Source: Arachnopeziza araneosa
Lineage: Eukaryota > Ascomycota > Leotiomycetes > Helotiales > Arachnopezizaceae
Direction: 5' to 3'
NCBI GenBank assembly: GCA_003988855.1
Contig: QYAI01000152.1
Location: 1 to 60,913 of the forward strand
Length of the DNA: 60,913 nucleotides
In this document: positions 1 to 11,116 of the stretch, piece by piece
How positions within the stretch are numbered: the first letter of the stretch is position 1
Layout: each line of letters starts with the position of its first letter
Made by a program: the position numbers and the translations under genes
Notes under the pieces: generated by a model
What the model saw: the letters and a program-made list of their open reading frames with translations, nothing else
Databases searched by the model: none
What the model was told of the DNA's origin: nothing

Positions 1-1635
1 TTAAGTCAAAGAGCTTCCGCAAGCAGAATCCGAAAGCAGTTATATAATAAGAGGTAGAATGAGCTAGTGGAGGATCAAAGAGAGAGTCCGGCTATATAGA
101 AGAGGACGTTCGGAGTAGGAAGAAGGGGGACGACCAGAGTTCTATTTTATCACTTTCAAGAAGATCGATTAATTGAATCTATACAAGCCCTTATTATTTG
201 ATCAGTGAACCTTTGAGTTATATATATATTCTCTCATTCAAAAGCCTTATTGCTTACATGAGCAATACTATCGGCTCGAACCGTGACAGCAAAAGACACT
301 ATCTAAGCAGCTAAAACCAGTAGCAGTCAAGGCTAAAAAGCTAAAGTCACGATGCGCAAAACGAGCAAAGCTTCTGCTAAGTCTATCCAGCAACCTATAT
401 TCGTCTCCGAACCTCATATAGCCCATGAAGCAGGTGATGCAGCAAGTAGGGTAGGAGAGGTAAAAAATCGAAGAGGACGTCAAATTGTACTGCCGGAACG
501 ATTTAAATGATGGATTTAGGGCTGGGAACCTATACTTTACAGTCTCTTATTTAATTTGCATCAGTTTTAGTTCATTCTAATACATAGTTGTTAAAAAATC
601 GATTTTTTGGGTATATGGAGTTTTGGTGTTTTCGTGCGGCTTTACTGCGGGACCGGCTTTACTACGGGATCTCGGTTATTATTCGAGATTAAAAGCTAAC
701 TTACCATACACGAGTTTGCCGTAACTCCAGAATCGCTCATATCGACTGTATTTCGTACTGCGCACCTACTCCTGTCTCCTCCCCATGATATCTTACAAAT
801 GATGAAAAGACCTCTTTTATAGAGAGTCTCGTCCTGAAATCATATGACTCTTCACTCATGCCCCATACCTCATTTCCACCTCCAAAAACCCACTCCACTC
901 TTACATTAAGGGCGTGAGCATACTTTTTCTATGGGCGTGGCTACAAAAAGCTGTGGTTTCGGCTATTTTCATGCATAAACGCTGAGCTTGAATATCACTG
1001 TATGCGCAGCTCGTTGATAAACCACGTTATTACATTTTATATAGCCCATTCGACAGCCCCCTGTACTTCTTCCCAATTCGGTGACATTGCCCGAGGAAAG
1101 GAGACAGAACAAAACTCAGAATGAAATCCTCCTCGCACGGGCGGGCCCTGGATTCACTTGCTTCTCTATATATTTAGGTTTTCTGACTCCTCCTTCTGAC
1201 TGGATGTCGCAGAGGATAAGAAGACTGCTAGGCCAGAAAGGGGTCATGCTGCATGTTCACTGGGTGGTCACTGTTTACTGGATGGTTGTTTGCATTTACA
1301 AGATGATTATATATGATCGCAAAATCACATCGTACACAATACCCCATAATGCAAGCATGAATTTTCCCCAAGGACGCTCGCTACAGCGTTCTGGACGTGC
1401 TCTATTAGCTCTTGAAAGAAAACGGTATCAGTACCAGTCATATTTATCATACTTGTTATTCAAAATTTCCCAGAATCCACCCTCCTTCTATCCAATCTAA
1501 AGACCTTTATTTGTGACACTTCATATGCGAAATAAACGCCTTCGGAGACGCAAAGATCTGCGGAGGACAATGATTCCACCCATGGCAACTTGCACACATG
1601 TACCAAGCCGTTAAGTTCTTCCATGATATCGAAGC
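1..1635. other. gene-poor stretch
   Basis: No coding region could be supported. The open frames here are short, lack splice context and give low-complexity or cysteine/serine-rich translations unlike proteins. The stretch is AT-rich with TATA-like runs (about 220-235) and no clear repeat copy elsewhere in the window. Confidence 0.5.
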
Positions 1636-2438
1636 CTAAATGTGGTACGTTGCCATACTTTTCCATTCACTCTCACTTAGGAATTGTAGTCCGGCCAACT
1701 TGATCCCCACATACCGAAATTCCAATGAACAGTAATCACATTTGTAGCCGGCTTTATCAGGTAGCTCAGAGGAAATCGACGACAAGGCTGCAGACGGGTT
1801 GTGTTGTAAATGCAGGGCGCCGGCGCAGAAATCTGTATCGCCGCTGTACGATGGGAGAAGTCTTTGAATCGCGTCTCTAGTCCCGGAATCAGTATCCGGG
1901 AGAAGCCAGCCTCTGCGTGTAGCAAGCCCTTGGATGGAAAGCTTGGTAGCCTCGAGATCCTTGTCGAGTTGAGTATCGACCCATTCGTCGTCCTGTAACT
2001 CGTATCGCTCGTATCGCTCGAAGCGTTGCGGCGCTCTCGCCCCCTTCTCTAATCTCTCTATCTTCTCTTTCAGGTCTTTGAGAATATTCTGAAGCTCAGC
2101 TATAGACGATGCTATGCGAGAAATTGATTAGCAGTGTATAGTAGCTATCAAAGCCTATGCTTTACTTAAGCTTAAGATTTGTATAAAAATAGACAAAACG
2201 TACCATCGCCCGCTGTAAACTGATTCCCGAGTACCACCACGCAATTGTTGAAGGTATTGCAGACATCCCGGCTGGGGTCTGTGAGATGGCCTAAAACCTG
2301 GCTATCCTTGCCAGCTGCTTCTTGGGCTTTCTGTGCCCTCTTATCACGTTGTAGCTGTTTACATTTCGCAACTGTTTGGACTATTGTGCAAACTAGAGTT
2401 GGGATGGCTAGGAAAGGGAGAAGTTCGAGGCCCGACAT
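1636..2438 (-). CDS. hypothetical protein with hydrophobic N-terminus and coiled coil
   Basis: Two exons, 2438-2204 and 2111-1636, join across a 92-nt intron (donor GTACGT, acceptor CGCATAG). The result is a 236-residue protein; total length is a multiple of three. The first ~20 residues (MSGLELLPFLAIPTLVCTIV) are hydrophobic or amphipathic. They recall the N-terminal helical domains of fungal NACHT/ankyrin or azaphilone-cluster-type proteins, but that is a resemblance, not an assignment. A charged heptad-like segment follows the splice (AELQNILKDLKEKIERLEKG), a likely coiled coil. Near the C-terminus there is a CxxC pair (KCDYCSLEF) that could start a zinc finger, with no matching histidines. 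The product is short for an NLR-type protein, so it may be a truncated member or a stand-alone N-domain. Function unknown. Confidence 0.5.
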
Positions 2439-3228
2439 AGCTTATTCCGGAACCTTTGTTTGTGGAAAGGGAAGGATGTAATTGTTGATAGATGGGACCT
2501 CCAAATTCCCGGTGTAAGTTGCTTTTAAATCTTCGAGGTGAGAGGGAGAAAATATATTCTCGGAAATAGAAATGAAACATCTGATATGTCGTCGGGCGCA
2601 GTCATGATCAAACTAACTTTAGCTTGCAGCACCCTCTTGTAACAAAGTATGTTATTTCGACGACCAGTACAAAGATAAATGCAATATGGCACCTTCAGAA
2701 TGACGCTAGTCAATATGCGGGTCTTTAATTCACCACGGCAGGTACCGGCGCCTCTTGTAAGCTCTTTTTCTTGCGGATGAACGAACCTTGATAGCCACTC
2801 AAGGGCCATGAATGCGCCTATCCTAAACTTTTTGCTTGAGGTAAAACTTCAGCTGCCGCGAATAGATCCGTAAGGTGAGACAGTGGAAGCGCAATCTCTG
2901 TATTTGAAAAAGGGGGCTGTGCGAAAATAGCCGAGCCCGCTTTAGCCTCTATATACAGAGCCTCAAAAGACATCCTGTTTAAATATAGCAAACACCATAT
3001 GCAAGCCAATCCGAGGTGTAATTCCACGCAGGAAATACTCTTGTGAGTGTCAACTATCGGTCATGAGCTAAAATTAGGGAAAAGAAATTTCAGTTCTTTA
3101 TAACCTACGCAAAGCGCTAGTGAGAAGCATCTAGCATTGCTCTCTAGTACATTACTACATACCCTCAACATCTCATCTAAATTACACCTTCTTACCAAAA
3201 CTTGACCCGCGCTCTCTCTAGTCCAACC
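2439..3228. other. intergenic, upstream of two divergent genes
   Basis: This lies between the minus-strand hypothetical gene and the plus-strand dynamin-like gene. It should contain both promoters, but no clear TATA box or repeat was found. A minus-strand open frame (2525-2809) starts with a reasonable ATG but has no recognisable domain and no supported downstream exon. Confidence 0.4.
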
Positions 3229-5513
3229 ATGAATCGATCAAGAACCACTCGGTCATCGAATGCGCCAGAGGCCTTCCAACCCGGCCAGCAACTTCGCAAT
3301 GGCTGGGAGAGTGACAGCTCCAAGGGCACCAGCACACCCATCTCAATTGATCTAAAATCCTATCAAACCGATGAAGAACGAGAGATCCTAGATACCGTCG
3401 ACAAATTTCGTGAGTTGGATATTGACCACGAACTTGACATTCCTCAGATCGTGGTATGCGGAGACCAGTCCGCGGGAAAAAGTTCGGTTCTTGAAGCCAT
3501 ATCTAACCTAAAGTTTCCACGTGGAAGCAACACTTGTACTCGATATGTTACCGAGTAAGATTTTCCAAGCTTTCTACAACACGTTAATACCATCCGATGA
3601 TCTAACGAACGGTAGAATCCGGCTTCGAACTGCTTCCATCAAATCTATCACGATCAAAATTCTTCCTGGAAGCTCTCGATCCCAGCTTGACAAATGTGAA
3701 CTGCTGAATTTTAGCGAAACAGCAGAGGACCTCGAAAATCTCAAAACACTGATGGAAAGCGCCGAAAAGAAGATGGGACTACCCACGAGGTCAGCAGAAC
3801 CTCATTTCTCCGACGACACTTTACAAATCGAAGTCCACGGCCCTACCCTGAAACCACTCACTCTCATCGATCTCCCAGGTCTAATCTGTATAGGAAATCA
3901 ATCGCATATCGACCTAGTAACATCCATCACTGAAAGTTACATCCAGAACAAACGGTCAATCATCTTAGCGGTTGTGGGCGCTCACTATGACCGGCAAAAC
4001 CAAGAAATCACCAAGATGGCAGCAAAGCATGATCCCAACGGAGAACGTACATTTGGTGTTATCACCAAGCCAGATACGACGGAACAAGGACCCCTGGAGA
4101 GCAAACTTGGATCAAATTGGCTCAGAATCTCTACCCAGGGTTCATATTCCGCAATGGTCGGCATGTCTTGCTGAACCGTAACGAAAAAGAGGTGATTGAA
4201 AACACCTCGACGGAAAAGAGGAATGAGAAAGAGAGGCAATTTTTCGAGGACCCAGCGAGAGAATGGAGTAAAGTGAACCCTGAAAATTGGGGAGCCCAAA
4301 AGCTCATAGAAAGTCTGGTCCGACTCCTACTCGACCACCTCAAGTGGCAACTCCCATGCCTAAAAATGGGGATGGAAAAGAAATTGATCCCTATTCGGAA
4401 GGAATCGAGAATATTAGCAGCGAGCTTAAAAAGCAAGGAAGATGCTAGATATATTCTCCGGAAGCGATGCGTAGACATGCGCAACATTACATCGAAAGCA
4501 GCGGAGGGAACATACAATAACAATAGAGACTATTTCGGGCTTTCCGATCAACAAAAATAGTCAGAAGATCCACGACACCTTCGGGCCAAGATCGAAAAAG
4601 AATCTGATGTATTCCAGACGAATATGAAGAGTGTTGGTCGACATCTCCGGTCTAGCTGGAACCCTGAAAACCCTCCCACGGCTGCCGAAATGGAAAAATA
4701 CATTGATTCCGTAACGACTTTCTTACAGAACACTCGGGGTCACGAAGCTGCTGACGCGACACAACCACAGCGCCTGGAGATCTTATTTCACGAGTATTCG
4801 AAACCATGGCGAGCAATTGCAAAAGTGTATCTAAGCAACTGCCGGGATCACTGCAAAAGGTTCCTCGACAACCTTACCACCACCATCCTAGAGTCGGAGA
4901 TGAGACACGTTGTCAAGAAGATGCAAGAACAACAACTGGATAAGCTTCTTGAAAAGCGCATGGTTGCGGCTTTGGAGGAGCTTGATCGTTTAGAAAAGGA
5001 TCGCCTGAGAGCACTCAAAACTCGGAATGCCGCATTTCTTGACGGAACAAAAAAGGAATATGGAAAGGAGCTGCATAAAATGATGACTAAGGCGCTTCAA
5101 AATGCCAATATAGATTTTGGCAAAGTGCCTTCGAAGATCGCGGCAGACTTGGAAATGGATACCTTGGAGAAGCACCAACGGGCTCAGGCAGTGAGGCTGA
5201 TACCTCGTCTTCATCTTTCTTATAAAATATGTCTCCGCCATCAACCGGGATACGTAACGAGCTAATATTGATTTAGATAGCTGCAGATGTCTTTATTGAC
5301 AACGTTCTCGTTCAAGTCACGGAAAGACACCTCCTGACAAATCTCGAAGATATGTTTGATGAGATTAGGGATTTGAGTTATGAGAACAGCGACGAATGGG
5401 ATCTCTTACTGGTTGATGAGGAGTACAAACAGCGGGAGGAAAGACTGCACGTACTTGATTTAAAGGAGAAAAATCTGCAGAAGTGCCTAGATGCAGTTAT
5501 ACTTGTAACCTGA
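3229..5513 (+). pseudogene. dynamin-like large GTPase, disrupted
   Basis: The fungal dynamin/Mx-like GTPase organisation is clear. The P-loop GDQSAGKS lies at residues 78-85, followed by a G3 motif (LIDLPG), a G4 motif (TKPD), a middle/stalk region and a C-terminal GED-like stretch (VTERHLLTNLEDMFDEI). Introns 3555-3615 and 5191-5276 splice in frame, giving exons 3229-3554, 3616-5190 and 5277-5513. Family members remodel membranes (mitochondria, vacuole, endocytosis); many fungi carry extra variable copies of unknown role. Two lesions are visible. At the CCCC run 4091-4094 the frame shifts by one base, and homologous-looking sequence (WIKLAQNLYPGF) continues in the next frame. An in-frame TAG at 4558-4560 then interrupts the stalk, as expected from CAG to TAG. 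Both ends remain well preserved, so the damage is recent or the first lesion is a base-calling error. ATG 3229 is the first methionine in frame. Confidence 0.85.
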
Positions 5514-7361
5514 TCGTGGTACTCTCAGTAGAAATTTCGCTTAATTCAGGGGCTTAGGTGTTGTGGAAAACCCGAGCATGATCACAGGAATAAGTGGAGA
5601 AAAGGCCTCGGCAGCATCACCTTTAGTTCTTTTCTAGCTAGTTTCTTTTCTTACTAATACACTACTTTTCTACTTCTAGACTAACTGTAACGGCACGAAC
5701 ACAAATATGGCTAGTCATATGGGAGTGCGTTGATAGTTTGAGTCTATTTGGTTCATAGGCTAGCTACGAAAGAAAAGAAGAATATGAGGGAAGAAAAACT
5801 ACACGAGTGAGGTGTGCATTATGTACAGCAGACTTCTCTCCGCTTCTAGTCCGAATAGACTCTGAATGTACCCCTTATTCTCCACACTTCGGAAATGAGG
5901 TCCTGTTCGCCCGTGCCTTCTACACATGACATTTGCAACACGTGACATTCTGCTCATCACATAAACTAGAAAAGTTGTACAAAATGAAGATGTTCGCAAG
6001 CCAAATAGTGTATATTTAGATCTTATTTCCATAATATCTTTGATAACATCTTACTTAAGTGATCAATAAAGACTATTTCCCATTAAATTATCCTAAGAGT
6101 TCTCTTAGGCAGGGCTTGGTTCTAGCGCTATAACTACAAGGATCTCTAGAGAACTTGAATTGGTTACTTAGGTCAGCTGATTTACGATAACAAAACATGT
6201 ACCTACGAAACAATATGATCAAGAGAAAGACTAGTAGAGAACATCTAACGATGATAGTGCGAAGGAAAGGACGTTCCTAGTCTAGTAATGTCACGTGTCA
6301 AATAACAGCACGCCTGGCAATCACATGACTTTGTGAGCCGCAAATAGGTACCCCAAAGCTATCCACTGACAGATGGCCCAATCATAGTCCTAACATAGAC
6401 GTCTTCCATTGTGATGTTTCAAAAAGTCTATTGGATAGAGCCGCAATCGCTATCTGTTGTAGATGAAAGTAGAGATATAATTCTTGATTCAAGATAGGGG
6501 AGTTCTCTATGCCCTCTTAATAAGGACAAGTGCTTCCTAGATCAGGAAGCGTCTGCTCTACTTTCATTGTTATTGGAAGTACACTTCGTACAGCCCGAAT
6601 CTTCCAATCGTTCGACGCTGCTTTAGTGTAATCTTACCTCAAAATAATGTGAGCTGCTCTATCCCTCGTCAGTACGAAACTATGAACTCCAAAGTCTCCT
6701 CAAAGACTCAAAAAAATGATCCCAAAATCTGTATTTCATGATTCCAAAGCATTTTGTAATGATGGACAGCAGTGAGGACCGGAGGACTTCCCAGTCGATG
6801 CGACTGGCTGAGACAACCACACAGTTATGCCTCAGGCACCAAGATTCAAGACAACTTCAGTGAAAGAGAGCGGCCGAGTAGGAACCAAGAAGATAACTTG
6901 GACCTTACAAAGGAACTGCAAAGGCTCTCATCACAACCAACAATTACATTAATCGAGATATGGCGTCAAGAAGGACTGGTGGGATACCTTCAGAAGACAC
7001 TCACCACACCCGGGTCGGCGATGCTCAGTCTTACAACGCGACCCTCCCGCGGAGCAGCCCAAACAGGGCACATTCTGAGATGATGCTCTCATCGCGACCC
7101 AGGACATTCAACCTGTAAGCATTTTCCATCTTTAAGGCTGAAAAATTGCATGCTAACAACTGTCCAAGCGTTTCCGAGCCAAGCAGAGCCGGTCAGTCAG
7201 TCTTCATGCATATCTCTCGTGATCAGTAGAAAGTGGAGCATTGGCATCTAAGACTATTAGGGTTAGATGGCGAGCATTCACCGTCCCACTATGTCTTAGC
7301 ACCATATCCGTCCGCTGGCCGAAGTGCTCCCTCGCCCTTTGCATCCAACACGGCCGTTCAC
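5514..7361. other. AT-rich gene-poor stretch
   Basis: No gene supported. Frames are short and stop-rich, and no splice-joined set gives a protein-like product. It adjoins the disrupted dynamin-like gene and the GC-rich pocket that follows. Confidence 0.45.
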
Positions 7362-7694
7362 CTACGCCCTCTGACCCCCAGGCATCACCCCCTGGAGGCA
7401 CCCGGTCAGGAGCCGGTCCTGGCGTACGAGATCACCCAGAACGGGCTCAAGTTCAAAGGCAACGTCCGCGGCATCAAGATCATCGCCACCCAGGTCGCGT
7501 CCAAGACGGGCCTGGAGGCCGCTGACTCCCACCTGGCCGTTGGGGGGGATGTGGAACAGGGCCGCCGGGATCACCACCTCCCTCAGGCCCAGCTCGATAG
7601 CGGATTCGTCAACCAGAACGGGGCCCGGTTTCTCCAGTCCGTCACCGATACCGAGACCGAGGTCAGCCAGTTCGCCGGAGGGAAGGATTTCCAT
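7362..7694 (-). CDS. possible small protein in GC-rich pocket, strand uncertain
   Basis: A sharply GC-richer pocket (roughly 7300-7770) sits in AT-rich surroundings. On the minus strand an ATG-started frame of 110 residues runs from 7694 to 7362 with G/C-biased third positions. On the plus strand a frame open to 7772 is also long and G/C-biased at third positions, but has no ATG start. Two long antisense frames are common by chance in GC-rich DNA, so at most one is likely real. No domain was recognised in either. It could be a fragment of an older gene, a horizontally acquired piece, or non-coding GC-rich DNA. No splice partners were found. Confidence 0.25.
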   Translation of the reverse strand: MEILPSGELADLGLGIGDGLEKPGPVLVDESAIELGLREVVIPAALFHIPPNGQVGVSGLQARLGRDLGGDDLDAADVAFELEPVLGDLVRQDRLLTGCLQGVMPGGQRA

Positions 7695-8301
7695 ATCGTC
7701 AAGCAGGACGCCGTGGAAGTGGAGGGTGACGTCACCGGAGGCTCTTTCATCAACAATCAGCGCGTGTGGTGACCAATACCACTCGCGTGCGCTGCACCTC
7801 TAGAATTGAAACCTAACGCATTTGGCATAAATCTCATATCCTTTTTTATCATATGCTCTCGTCTTGTTGCGTAGCAGCGAGTGATCAACGAAAGCAGTTA
7901 GATGATGAGGACTCAATCATCGTACAAAGAACATCTAGCTAGCGTAAACATGAATTTATGTTCCTCTTATTTCGGTTATAGTAGTGCTTAAGTACATAGA
8001 ACAAGACTTGCGATACTTCTTCTACGTTTACTTTTGTGTCTAGGAATGACTAAATCACCGCAAGGAAGTTAGAGAAGACTTGTTTATCATGAAGAGGGGT
8101 ATCTTTCTATCTACTTTTCCAAAATCCACCTATTCGCTCGTGTCTAGATTATAGCTAGTTCGCCCATTCCACCCATGCTATTAAGATTTGTCGATTTTCT
8201 AATCATCGAGATATGAATTTTCTTTACTCTCTCTCCGATTTCTATGAGCGAGTGGAGAGTTGCGAATTGTACAGATGTTCAAGACCGGATGAGTTCTAAT
8301 C
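7695..8301. other. intergenic, 3' of the Zn2Cys6 gene
   Basis: AT-rich sequence downstream of the minus-strand transcription factor stop codon. It must hold that gene's 3' UTR. No other feature seen. Confidence 0.4.
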
Positions 8302-10674
8302 TCACCGGGCAGGTGGCCATCCCGTAAAACTAAATCGACTAGATGGATCTAGTTGATTCATATCAGGAGTGAATAGTGGACCGGCCATGTAAGGGTATGG
8401 ATCTTGACCCGTCGGCTCATTGATTGAACTCCAGCTCATCACGGACCAGTTCAGTTCATCAATATCTGGGATAAGTTGTTCAGGGATCTCTCCAAGACCC
8501 AGTTCTGCATGGCCAGCATGCTTTTCCATGCCATAAGTATTTCCAGATTGCGTTGGAAATGGCATCATAAAGTTTTCGCCACCAACAGCCACATCATCGT
8601 TGGGAGTCTTTCTTCGTTCCTGTCCTCTGAGAGGTGATATTATATCTCTAATAGATAACACACAACTTGGTGGGTTAAGTGGCTCTCTTGTTTCCTTAAG
8701 CACTGACTCACGAACGTCCCAAGCTTGGAGGAGAAGTTTACCGAAAACTTTGAAGAATGGATTTTCAGGATGATATAGGAAATTGTACCGGGCTGCATAA
8801 TTATCGTTCATGATTGCCCATGCTTGTCCTGCCAGATTAGACATCGGCCGGCTTTTGAATTCCTGGACGAGATGGAGATACGCCGGGAATGGAAAGTAAA
8901 GCTGGGTTTGCCAACGAAATCCTTTCGTGAGGGGTGAGGTCATGAGCTTCGTGTCGCACTCGAGTGTCTTTAGCGCGTATGAAATTGCAATGTCCCGCTG
9001 TGCATCCGTTTGAGGTACAGGGAGTCTAGATAATTTTGAGTAGTGCTCAAGGAGGTGATGCTTAGCTAGAAAAGCTCGCGAGGTCCAAATGGTCATAAAA
9101 TGAAGTGGATTCTCTGAATCACAGAACTTGAGATATTTGTCCTCAATCATATTCTCGAGGGCAACCAGCTCACGACCGTCTCGAACCGGACCTGTTTGAA
9201 CGTCCTTGATAATGGGTTTCAAAGCCGGAAAGGTAAAGTCAAGGTAAAATGTAGTGTTGCGGACAAACTCTCCTAGCTCACTGCGCACAACGGCGAAGAG
9301 GGCCTCGGTAGGTTTCACGATGACTTCTGGCAACTCTCTCATCTCTGGTCGAAGGTCAAAATCACTCACATTGAGTGGAATTTTACAGTCCCAGGTAGGA
9401 GTCAGCGTTGAACATCTTACGGACGAGTGATCAGCCAAGTCGCCAATGCGAGCATCAAAGAGTACGAGTGTCCACCAAAGCCTTCGGCGTAGCTCGGCCT
9501 CGAGAGCACTATGTTTTATGAGAGCTGACTCGCTATCAAATCCCAGGCGTTGCGCAATGCGTATTGCCAAACCAAGCATGGCTGAAAGAGATCGAGGGAC
9601 GATGTTATTTGCGAGAGACATCTAAATTGTCGGTAAGTAGAAGCAGAATCACTCAAGGGACTTACTAGGTAAAGAGTTAATGCAGTTATGGAGTCGCGAT
9701 CGTCAGAGCGCAAAAATCCACAGTTTAGTAGAGCTTGCTGACAGCCAAATTGAAATCTTGTCATAAGATCGTCCCTTGATGAACCAAATATGGCTTGACA
9801 ATCTTCTACAGCAAGGCTACGAATAGCCATACAATATATGCTAAACATGAGAGCTTCCAAAGTTGGACTGATGTTTTTCACATTGCTTGCAGCGTCGATG
9901 ACTTTTCCTTGCAAAGAGGGAGTATGCGTGACCTTTAGTAGCGCATTGACATTATCCAAGTATATCTGCCACAGTCTGAAGATGTGGACTGGATCAGGGT
10001 GTAAAGTAGAGAGGTCGACTTTCGTGTTAGGATTGCCAAAGAGTAGGTGGTCATTCTCTGCAAATAACTTGTCCCAACCCCTCTTAGCCATCGTCTCGCG
10101 AGACTCATCGTGGGAAGAATCACTATCATAGTCGATATCGCCGAGCTACATCAATTATTAGCACGCGTTTAATTGTACGAGTAAGGTCATACCCCTATAT
10201 GCAGGGCAGTCATGTAGTTTCTAGGAGAATTAGCAAGCTTGCGATGGACTTGCAGATCGCATACATTGCCTCATATACTGTCTCCTCTGATTTGACAGTT
10301 GTTGCGGGAGATGAACCATCTGCTACCACAGTTCCTAGGTGCTCATCTTCCGAGTCATCACCTCCTTGCGTATCCAGGGGTATCTTTTCTCCTGCGGCAT
10401 CCTTATGCAGTGGTTCAAACTTGATATTGTTTTGACGAAGCAGGTCTTCGTACTTACGGAGCCGTTCTAGTAGTTCTCGTTCTGGAAACCGGCGTCTTCG
10501 CTGGCCGCGTGGGGTCACTGTCGCTGGTACACACTGCGCGCGAGACGTGGTACAGTGTGTGCAAGGAAACCTGCGGTCACATCGAATCTTCCGCTGTTGG
10601 CAGCGAACACATGCTAGGACGCGCTGCTGCGGTTTTGAGGTTTGAGAGAGACGGGAGGGGGTCGACGAAGCCAT
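8302..10674 (-). CDS. Zn(II)2Cys6 fungal transcription factor
   Basis: Four exons (10674-10265, 10220-10193, 10145-9666, 9621-8302) sum to 2238 nt, giving 745 residues. Exon 2 is only 28 nt. Introns are 44, 47 and 44 nt, and the first has a TGCTAAT branch point. Near residues 21-47 the binuclear zinc cluster reads CVRCQQRKIRC then CTHC and a final Cys, with spacing C-x2-C-x6-C-x5-C-x2-C-x6-C. A basic linker (RGQRRRR) and a leucine-rich coiled segment (ELLERLRKYEDLLRQ) follow. The middle matches the fungal-specific regulatory domain, including the SAMLGLAIRIAQRLGF segment. It is probably a nuclear DNA-binding regulator. It faces the MFS pump gene across 442 bp, the usual layout for a pathway regulator and its efflux pump. 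The ATG at 10674 was chosen because the upstream extension lacks an ATG. Confidence 0.92.
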
Positions 10675-10711
10675 GGATGTTACATTCCTCTGCGGGCTGC
10701 CAGAAACGCAG

Positions 10712-10721
10712 CGGAATTCCG
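10712..10721. promoter_or_regulatory. inverted CGG-N4-CCG palindrome
   Basis: The palindrome CGGAATTCCG sits 38 bp upstream of the Zn2Cys6 start codon, in the promoter shared with the MFS gene. Zn2Cys6 dimers classically bind inverted CGG triplets with a family-specific spacer, so this is a candidate autoregulatory or shared operator. The motif is short and could be chance. Confidence 0.35.
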
Positions 10722-10984
10722 AGTGGGAGATGCGGCTCAAGTGGTGCTGTGATGATCAAATTCGGAGTGTTGAGAGATGACGCGGGGCCAGCGGGGCGGA
10801 TTTCATCCCGCACCACGTGTGCGCACGGACCACTAGGCTGGCTTCAGTCCCATCGGGCTTTTCTAAGACTCCGCGAGCCTCCTTTCTTCCTCACTCGGCT
10901 TCTAGCTACGATCCGTCAATATCCACAAACCCTGATTTGACTGCCTGGAATCTTACTGCGAGTCCCTATTCAACATGGCAGGAA

Positions 10985-10994
10985 TATATATAAA
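10985..10994 (+). promoter_or_regulatory. TATA box of the MFS pump gene
   Basis: TATATATAAA lies about 123 bp upstream of the MFS ATG, with a pyrimidine-rich tract (about 11050-11105) between it and the start codon, as in many fungal promoters. Confidence 0.5.
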
Positions 10995-11116
10995 GAATTG
11001 GTGCCAGTGCAAAATACCTCCAACCCACACACATGCATTGTTGCACAGAATCAAAACCCTCCAACCTCCTTGAAGCTTCACTACAGTCCTTCATCTTCTA
11101 CTCCCTGTATTGAGTC

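Noticed and set aside
2525..2809. Minus-strand frame beginning MALEWLSRF
   Set aside because: The ATG is real and a donor-like GT exists, but no downstream exon or domain could be joined.
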